Assembly (NCBI GenBank): GCA_937915545.1
Contig: CALGIJ010000035.1
Location: forward strand, 1-10,166
DNA from: an uncultured Desulfobacterales bacterium
Lineage (GTDB): Bacteria > Desulfobacterota > Desulfobulbia > Desulfobulbales > Desulfocapsaceae
Reading direction: 5' to 3'
DNA length: 10,166 nucleotides
The translations under genes were made by a program, and so were the position numbers. This document shows, piece after piece, positions 1 through 4,906 of the stretch. How positions within the stretch are numbered: position 1 is the first letter of the stretch; each line of letters begins with the position of its first letter. The notes beneath the pieces are model-generated. The model was given only the letters and a program-made list of their open reading frames with translations, was not told where the DNA came from and made no database searches.

Positions 1-1258
1 AGCCGATGATGGCGCTGAGGATATTGTTGAAATCGTGGGCGATGCCCCCGGCCAGGGTGCCGATGGCCTCCATCTTCTGCGCCTGCTGCAGCTGACTGGC
101 GAGGACCTTCTTTTCCTCTTCGATGCGCTTCTGGCTGGAGATATCGTGGATGATGGAGTGCAGGCAGAGTTTGCCGCGGATATCGATGCTGCTAGTGTAG
201 ACCGCGACATCCTTGACCGTGCCATCGGCGATGCGGTGGTTGAACTCGAAATAGATGCGTTTCTGGCTGACCGCCTTGTCCATCTCCTGGCGAATCCGCT
301 CCGGGGACAGGGTGTTGATATCGGCGATGCGCATCTCGCGGAGCCGTTCCACCGGCCAGCCGTAGAATCGCGCCGCCGCTTCATTGGCGTCGAGGATGCG
401 GCCGTCATCCGGGTCGACGATGAGCTTGACCGCGGTGTGCTTGACGAAGATATCGCGAAACTTCTCTTCGCTCTGTCGCAGCTGCTCAGTCGCCTCCACC
501 AGGGAGGTGACGACATCGGAAAAGAGGATGATGCCGCCGACGGCTCCCGGCTGGTCGTACCAGGGTTGGATCTCCCAGCGCACGTAGTCGACCTTGCCGT
601 CGCTTCTCACGAAGGGATCATTGTCGCAGCGCTCCACCGCCCCGGTCAGGCAGCGCCGGTGAATCTCCCTCCACCGTTCGGGGATGTCGGGAAAGACCTC
701 GTAGTGCGACCTGCCGATGACCTCCTGGTCGGCTATTCCGTAGTCCTCGAGATACCTCCTGCTGACGCTGAGATAGCGCATGTCGCGGTCGAACATGGCT
801 ATGGCCGATGGGGCGTAGCGGATGAACAGCTCCAGCGTGCGGCGGCTGCCGGCGGCCTGCTCCGTCGCCTGGCGGTGCGCGGTGATATCGGCGACGGCGC
901 CCAGCCAGCGCAGGATATTGCCCTGGGCATCGAGCACCGGGACGGCCCGGGAAGAGATCCAGGCCACGCTGCCATCAGATCTCCGCACACGATGGTTCAT
1001 CGTAAAGGGGGCCTTGTTGTTGATGGCCTCGCCGACGGCGTCACACAACATCGCCCTGTCTTCCTCGAGAATGAAGTCTTCCAGCCAGTTTGTCCGTGGC
1101 AGGGTCGCGGCGAACGGCGACCCCCAGCCTTCGAGCTGCTGCAGTTCGCTCCAGTCGGCGCTCATGGTATAGATAGCCTCGGAGCCGGCGAGGAGCAGCT
1201 GCCGCAGTCCGGCCTCATTCTCAGAAAGATGACAGCCCCGTGGTACATCTTCGCTCAT
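1..1258 (-). CDS. PAS-domain sensor histidine kinase, partial (C-terminus beyond left edge)
   Basis: Reading the minus strand from the ATG at 1258-1256 gives 419 open codons to the window edge. Three PAS-type domains follow in order: about residues 17-130 (PAS_3-like, with HRVRRSDGSVAW and a closing AVADIT), 143-258, and 265-380 (closing with IIHDISSQKR). Then comes a histidine-kinase dimerisation helix with GTLAGGIAHDFNNIL, in which His408 (codon 37-35) is the expected phospho-acceptor. The ATPase domain, and any receiver domain, lie outside the window. No signal peptide or membrane segment is seen, so it is probably a cytoplasmic sensor that autophosphorylates and passes phosphate to an unseen regulator. 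The start is supported by GGGAGA just upstream and by the PAS domain beginning soon after. The ligand is unknown. The gene is divergent from the DksA-like gene. A long opposite-strand frame across it is a GC-bias shadow. Confidence 0.95.
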   Translation of the reverse strand, partial: MSEDVPRGCHLSENEAGLRQLLLAGSEAIYTMSADWSELQQLEGWGSPFAATLPRTNWLEDFILEEDRAMLCDAVGEAINNKAPFTMNHRVRRSDGSVAWISSRAVPVLDAQGNILRWLGAVADITAHRQATEQAAGSRRTLELFIRYAPSAIAMFDRDMRYLSVSRRYLEDYGIADQEVIGRSHYEVFPDIPERWREIHRRCLTGAVERCDNDPFVRSDGKVDYVRWEIQPWYDQPGAVGGIILFSDVVTSLVEATEQLRQSEEKFRDIFVKHTAVKLIVDPDDGRILDANEAAARFYGWPVERLREMRIADINTLSPERIRQEMDKAVSQKRIYFEFNHRIADGTVKDVAVYTSSIDIRGKLCLHSIIHDISSQKRIEEEKKVLASQLQQAQKMEAIGTLAGGIAHDFNNILSAIIG

Positions 1259-1332
1259 GATCTCTCCCCGCTTGGCGGCCCGGCGAAAACGGGCATGCTG
1301 ACTTGATCGATTGTCGAGACAGGCATTGCATG

Positions 1333-1354
1333 AATGAATCGTTCATTTATAGCA
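1333..1354 (-). promoter_or_regulatory. Possible kinase promoter (extended -10) overlapped by a palindrome
   Basis: On the minus strand TGCTATAAA (1354-1346) matches an extended -10 element. Only a poor -35 lies 17-18 bases upstream. A perfect 6-bp inverted repeat, AATGAA-TCG-TTCATT (1333-1347), begins inside the -10 and extends downstream, where a repressor would block initiation. The start of the histidine kinase is about 75 bases further on. That the palindrome is an operator is inference; no regulator gene is in the window. Confidence 0.35.
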
Positions 1355-1525
1355 AATTTTCGCCGCGGGAGAAAAGGCGTTTTTCCTCGCCGCTGGCTGG
1401 AAAGGGTGCCAATACAGGCCTCTTTCATCCCTGGTGGTGGCGTTTTTTCTCGCCTTCACCCCGTAAAATGGTTCTCCGACCCGATATCCCTTTTCCTTCC
1501 GGCAACGATGCGATACACTCTGCCC

Positions 1526-1598
1526 TGACCATGGCCGGTTCCTTCCCCGCAGGGGGGGTGCAGGCTGCCATGGTCATTTCTTTTTGGGCCATGGCAGC
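1526..1598 (+). promoter_or_regulatory. Three CCATGG-cored inverted-repeat elements with alternative hairpins
   Basis: Element A (1526-1535, TGACCATGGC) is fully complementary over 10 bp to part of element B (1567-1576, GCCATGGTCA). Element B (1564-1573, GCTGCCATGG) is also fully complementary over 10 bp to element C (1589-1598, CCATGGCAGC). A can additionally pair with C over 8 bp. The A:B and B:C hairpins exclude each other. The cores start at 1529, 1568 and 1589, so spacings are 39 and 21 bases. The array ends about 50 bases before the DksA-like start. It could be an RNA switch in the leader or a set of palindromic protein-binding sites. There is no T-run after C, so it is not a standard intrinsic terminator. 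The wider gap 1259-1647 holds no other feature I can support. Confidence 0.45.
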
Positions 1599-1634
1599 GC
1601 CAGCCGCACCAGCGCGATTGGCACGACCCTTAAC

Positions 1635-1640
1635 GAGGAG
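1635..1640 (+). promoter_or_regulatory. Ribosome binding site that fixes the DksA-like start
   Basis: GAGGAG lies 7 bases before GTG at 1648-1650. This supports GTG over longer in-frame alternatives that begin upstream (for example ATG at 1531 or further back at 1303). Those would add residues unlike any DksA/TraR protein. An out-of-frame ATG-TGA start-stop pair (1646-1651) overlaps the GTG. Confidence 0.7.
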
Positions 1641-1647
1641 AGAAGAT

Positions 1648-1998
1648 GTGACCCCGGAACAGCTTGAACGTTTTCGCAGGATGCTGGAAGAGCAGCAGCA
1701 GGAGATCCAGGCCATCAAGGAGACCGCCCGCCTCTCGACGAGGCCGGAAGACCTCGACCAGGCGGTCATCGGCCGCCTGTCGCGTATCGACGCCATGCAG
1801 ATGCAGGCCATGACCCTCGAGCAGCAGCGCCGGCGCGACATCCAGCTGCAGCGCATCCGTGGTGCCCTCACCCGCATGCAGAATGGCGAATACGGCCTGT
1901 GCGTCGCCTGCGAAGAGGAGATCGCCCTGCGCCGCCTGGAGACCGATCCGGCCGCGCCCCTATGCATCGCCTGCGCCTCCCGCCAGGAACGGCAATGA
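1648..1998 (+). CDS. Short DksA/TraR-family zinc-finger protein
   Basis: The product is 116 residues, starting at GTG. Residues 3-75 are predicted helical and rich in Glu, Gln and Arg, as in the coiled-coil arm of DksA/TraR proteins. The C-terminus carries a four-cysteine zinc finger: Cys85 and Cys88 (CVAC), then Cys106 and Cys109 (CIAC). Family members bind in the secondary channel of RNA polymerase and modulate initiation, some of them together with ppGpp. The tip region reads EDLDQA (residues 34-39), resembling the DxxDxA tip of E. coli DksA with Glu in the first place; whether it works the same way is inference. It is shorter than DksA proper (about 150 residues) and closer in size to TraR/YbiI-like members. 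It precedes gluQ on the same strand with a 120-base gap, and the two may be co-transcribed. Confidence 0.88.
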   Translation: MTPEQLERFRRMLEEQQQEIQAIKETARLSTRPEDLDQAVIGRLSRIDAMQMQAMTLEQQRRRDIQLQRIRGALTRMQNGEYGLCVACEEEIALRRLETDPAAPLCIACASRQERQ

Positions 1999-2085
1999 GC
2001 CTCGGCGTGACGAGGACAGACGACCGTTCCCTCTCCCGGGCCCAAGGGCGTGAAGCCTTTGTGCCGACGGGGAGATGGTCTCGCC

Positions 2086-2106
2086 GCCACGGCGCCATGT
2101 CGTGGC
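2086..2106 (+). other. Small hairpin before gluQ
   Basis: GCCACG (2086-2091) pairs with CGTGGC (2101-2106) around a 9-base loop. It ends 12 bases before the preferred gluQ start. A second small hairpin, CCTCG/CGAGG (2000-2015), follows the stop of the DksA-like gene. Neither is followed by a T-run, so they do not look like terminators; a role in gluQ translation is possible but unsupported. Confidence 0.25.
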
Positions 2107-2118
2107 CGATATAACGCA

Positions 2119-2991
2119 ATGCCGGACCAGTCCCCCATGCCCGGCGCGGTGATCTCGCGCCTGGCGCCGACGCCCAGCGGCTACCTCCACCTCGGCAACG
2201 CCCTCAACTTCCTCATTACCTGGAGCTTTGTGCGCAGCCGCCGCGGGCACCTGATCCTGCGCATCGACGACGCCGACAGCACCCGGGCGCGGCCGCAGTA
2301 TGTCGAGGATATCTTCCGCACCCTGGAGTGGCTGGGCATAGACTGGGACGAAGGGCCAACCGGGCCGGACGATTTCTACGCCCGCCACTCGCAGTGCGCC
2401 AGGACGGAGATGTACCGGGCGGCCATGGCCGGGCTGACCCGGGCCTATAACTGCGACTGCAGCCGCAGCCTCATCCGCGCCACCTTCGGCTCGACCATCT
2501 ACGGCGGCACCTGCCGCAACAAGGGCTTGCCGTTCGCCAAGGGTGGAACGGCAAGGCGCATCCTCGTCGACCGACCGGTGCTGGTGGACGGCGAGGCCTT
2601 CGACCTTTTCCGGGCCATGGGCGACTTCGTCCTGTGGACCCGCGACGACACCCCCGCCTACCAGCTGGTCAGCCTGGTCGAGGACGAAACCAGTGGCGTC
2701 ACCCATATCTTCCGCGGCGAAGACCTCTTCACCTCCACCGCCGCCCAGAAATACCTCGCCGAAGAGCTCTACTACGCCTCCTTCCTCGGCGCGGAGGTCT
2801 TCCATCACGAGCTGCTCTACGCCCCGGACGGCGGCAAGCTCGCCAAGTCGCAGGGCTCCACCCCGCTGACCGCGCTGCGCCGGAGTGGCGTCGACCGCAA
2901 CGCCGTCATCGACCAGCTGCGCCCCTTCCTCGAACGCTTTTTCAAGACGGCAGCCTTGGCTTGGGGAGAGTTGCTTCCGCCGTTGCCCTGA
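2119..2991 (+). CDS. gluQ: Glutamyl-Q tRNA(Asp) synthetase (GluQ-RS)
   Basis: The 290-residue product is a class I synthetase related to the catalytic half of glutamyl-tRNA synthetase. It contains RLAPTPSGYLHLGN (residues 14-27, HLGN being the HIGH motif), LRIDDAD (47-53), and KLAKS (240-244, the KMSKS motif). Cys112, Cys114, Tyr128 and Cys132 are spaced like the zinc site of GluQ-RS. There is no anticodon-binding domain, which fits GluQ-RS at its usual size of about 290-310 residues and argues against a true GltX. The family activates glutamate without tRNA and transfers it to queuosine 34 of tRNA-Asp. ATG 2119 is chosen because the conserved fold starts 10-14 residues later. The other in-frame starts are GTG 2050, which adds 23 unconserved residues, and ATG 2137. 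None has a clear ribosome binding site. The DksA-like gene upstream recalls the dksA-gluQ pair of gamma-proteobacteria. Confidence 0.88.
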   Translation: MPDQSPMPGAVISRLAPTPSGYLHLGNALNFLITWSFVRSRRGHLILRIDDADSTRARPQYVEDIFRTLEWLGIDWDEGPTGPDDFYARHSQCARTEMYRAAMAGLTRAYNCDCSRSLIRATFGSTIYGGTCRNKGLPFAKGGTARRILVDRPVLVDGEAFDLFRAMGDFVLWTRDDTPAYQLVSLVEDETSGVTHIFRGEDLFTSTAAQKYLAEELYYASFLGAEVFHHELLYAPDGGKLAKSQGSTPLTALRRSGVDRNAVIDQLRPFLERFFKTAALAWGELLPPLP

Positions 2992-3032
2992 GTTCTGTCC
3001 GCGCCATTATTTGCATTTGCTCAAAGACGTGC

Positions 3033-3061
3033 GATACATTCCCATCTAGGTATGGTATCAT
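3033..3061 (+). promoter_or_regulatory. Candidate sigma-70 promoter of the outer-membrane protein gene
   Basis: TGGTATCAT (3053-3061) is an extended -10 element; TATCAT matches TATAAT in five of six bases. GATACA (3033-3038), matching the last three bases of TTGACA, sits 17 bases upstream. The predicted transcript would have a leader of about 85-90 bases before ATG 3156. Confidence 0.4.
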
Positions 3062-3085
3062 TTCTTGTATTGCTGAGGCGCCGTT

Positions 3086-3121
3086 CCTGGGGTGAACCCC
3101 GAAGGGCTGTCGGGCCGCAGG
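3086..3121 (+). other. Structured 5' leader of the outer-membrane protein gene
   Basis: GGGG-TGAA-CCCC (3089-3100) forms a compact hairpin. It is flanked by G/C-rich segments that could pair further, for example CCTG near 3086 with CAGG near 3118. I compared it by eye with c-di-GMP, fluoride, guanidine and TPP riboswitch consensus features and found no match. Its function is unknown. Confidence 0.3.
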
Positions 3122-3155
3122 ATGGTACAACGTAAAAACACGAAAGGGAGGGCGT

Positions 3156-4808
3156 ATGAGAAAATTCCTTGTGCCGTTGTGCGTCGGAGTCGGGTTGGTC
3201 GCCATGGGCGGGGGAGGGAGCACATGGGCGGCAGATAATGTCCAGGCACAACTCGATCAGCTGAAACAGCGCATCAGCGAGCTCGAAGCAGTGCAGAAGA
3301 AGCTCGACGAGCTTAAGAAACAGGTCGCCGATCTCGAGAGCGAGCAAAAGAAGAAGCCCATCGAGGACCTCCAGCGGCAGATCACCGAGGTCAAGACCCA
3401 TGATGCCAACGACAACATCAAGTGGAACATCGACTTCCGCACCGCCTACGAGAGAGTCGACCACAGCATGGGGTCGGGCATGCTGCCTACCGGCACCTAT
3501 AACATGGCGATCCCCGCGGCCTATGGCTACGGCATGTTCGCCCCCGCCGGGGAGAGCGACAGCGACAATGCCCTGTGGACCAACAAGCTGATCCTCGGTA
3601 TGTCGGCGCAACCCACCGATAATCTGGTCTTTCATGGCGCCTTGGGCGTCTATACCGTCTTTGGCCAGGACAATATGAACATGACCAGCATGTTCCAGGA
3701 CTTCGACTGGTATGCCACCCAGAAACCGCAGCATGACGCGGTACTGCGACTCCGCGAGGCCTACTTCCTCTATATGGGCAATATGGGCCCCGTCCCTTAC
3801 ACCGCCAGCCTTGGCCGCCGTCCTTCGGTGGACGGCTTCACCACCAACCTGCGTGAGGACAATCCCTACCCCTCATCGCCCATTGGCCATAACATCAACA
3901 TGGAGTTCGACGGCGGCAGCTTCAAGGCCGACCTGGAGAAGGTGACCTCCATCTCCGGCCTCTATGCCAAGCTCTGCCTGGGCAGAGGTTTTTCCAACAC
4001 CCTCGGCATGTACTCGATGAGCAATCAGTATAATTTCAACGCCCCCTATGGCGATGACGGCCAGAACCCCGACATGGATCTGGTCGGCCTGTTGATGCAG
4101 TTCTACGACAACGGGCAGTACAAGGTGATGGGCAATATCTTCCAGGGCTGGAACATGATGGGCATGGGCCTCGACATCAACATGAGCGACCCTTCGGCGA
4201 TGTCGGGCACCTACACCATGTCGCCCAACGGCTTTCATGACGTCGGCGATATGAGCGGGGTTGCGCTGTCGCTGCAGGTCAACGGCATTGGCAACAGCGT
4301 CAACGACTTCCTCGACGATTCCATCTTCTTCGTCTCCTTTGCCGGCAACCGCACTGACCCTACCAACACCACGGTCAATACCCTGAACGGCTCGACAGCC
4401 ATGGCCAGCGGCTTTGGCTTCGGCGGCGAAGGCATGCTCGGCAGCACCGACAACGAAACCGGCTACTCAATATATACAGGGATCAACATGCCGGGTTTCT
4501 TTGCCGAGGACCGCATCGGCCTCGAATACAACTACGGCAGCAAGTACTGGCGCAGCTTCACCTACGGCGAAGACACCCTGGCCGGATCGAAGCTCGCCAC
4601 CAGAGGCCACGCCTACGAGGCCTACTACACCTTCCCCATCGTCAAGAAGATCCTCTCCGGGGAGATCCGCTACGTCTACATGGATTACAACTATGCCGGC
4701 AGCGACACCTTCTTCGGGCAGACCGGCAACCCCGATGGTATGATGGATATGATGCCCTATGTCGAGTCGGCATCTGATATCCGTATCTCGATCCGTTACC
4801 GGTACTGA
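3156..4808 (+). CDS. Outer-membrane beta-barrel protein, DUF3373 type
   Basis: The product is 550 residues. Residues 1-25 form a signal peptide: basic MRK, hydrophobic core, then TWA before the predicted cleavage site. Residues 28-80 are a Lys/Glu/Leu heptad-like coiled coil, as in the periplasmic N-termini of several porin-like proteins. The rest is rich in Gly, Asn, Tyr and alternating hydrophobic residues. It ends in DIRISIRYRY, a typical last strand with an aromatic C-terminal residue recognised by the Bam machinery. The layout matches the DUF3373 family common in Geobacter and Desulfuromonas; no substrate is established for it that I know of. Methionine is unusually frequent (about 33 in all), clustered near residues 104-127, 325-365 and at the C-terminal end. 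The start is backed by GGGAGG six bases upstream. A strong terminator follows the gene. Confidence 0.85.
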   Translation: MRKFLVPLCVGVGLVAMGGGGSTWAADNVQAQLDQLKQRISELEAVQKKLDELKKQVADLESEQKKKPIEDLQRQITEVKTHDANDNIKWNIDFRTAYERVDHSMGSGMLPTGTYNMAIPAAYGYGMFAPAGESDSDNALWTNKLILGMSAQPTDNLVFHGALGVYTVFGQDNMNMTSMFQDFDWYATQKPQHDAVLRLREAYFLYMGNMGPVPYTASLGRRPSVDGFTTNLREDNPYPSSPIGHNINMEFDGGSFKADLEKVTSISGLYAKLCLGRGFSNTLGMYSMSNQYNFNAPYGDDGQNPDMDLVGLLMQFYDNGQYKVMGNIFQGWNMMGMGLDINMSDPSAMSGTYTMSPNGFHDVGDMSGVALSLQVNGIGNSVNDFLDDSIFFVSFAGNRTDPTNTTVNTLNGSTAMASGFGFGGEGMLGSTDNETGYSIYTGINMPGFFAEDRIGLEYNYGSKYWRSFTYGEDTLAGSKLATRGHAYEAYYTFPIVKKILSGEIRYVYMDYNYAGSDTFFGQTGNPDGMMDMMPYVESASDIRISIRYRY

Positions 4809-4841
4809 GCGCAGGCGAAAGAGATCACCGGCCACATCGGA

Positions 4842-4890
4842 AGCCGCGCTGCCGCCCGCTCTCACGGGCCGTAGCGCGGCTCTTTTTTTT
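4842..4890 (+). terminator. Rho-independent terminator after the outer-membrane protein gene
   Basis: AGCCGCGCT (4842-4850) pairs perfectly with AGCGCGGCT (4873-4881). Inside, GCCCG (4854-4858) pairs with CGGGC (4865-4869) around a six-base loop. Eight T residues (4883-4890) follow directly. The T-run ends only 16 bases before the ATPase start codon, so it may act as an attenuator for that gene. Confidence 0.9.
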
Positions 4891-4906
4891 ACTGAAAACA
4901 AGAACG

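Noticed and set aside
35..1306. A 423-codon open frame on the plus strand
   Set aside because: It lies opposite a histidine kinase with clear PAS and H-box motifs; the frame is open only because of GC-rich codon use and has no domain of its own.
1618..1634. Sigma-54 promoter before the DksA-like gene (TTGGCACG then TTAAC)
   Set aside because: The -24 half is perfect, but the essential GC of the -12 half is AA, and the start site would fall at the start codon, leaving out the ribosome site.
1303..1647. N-terminal extension of the DksA-like protein
   Set aside because: The frame is open, but it has no ribosome site, does not resemble the family, and spans the inverted-repeat array; GTG 1648 with GAGGAG is a better start.
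2050..2118. Upstream GTG start for gluQ
   Set aside because: It would add 23 residues without family similarity and has no good ribosome binding site.
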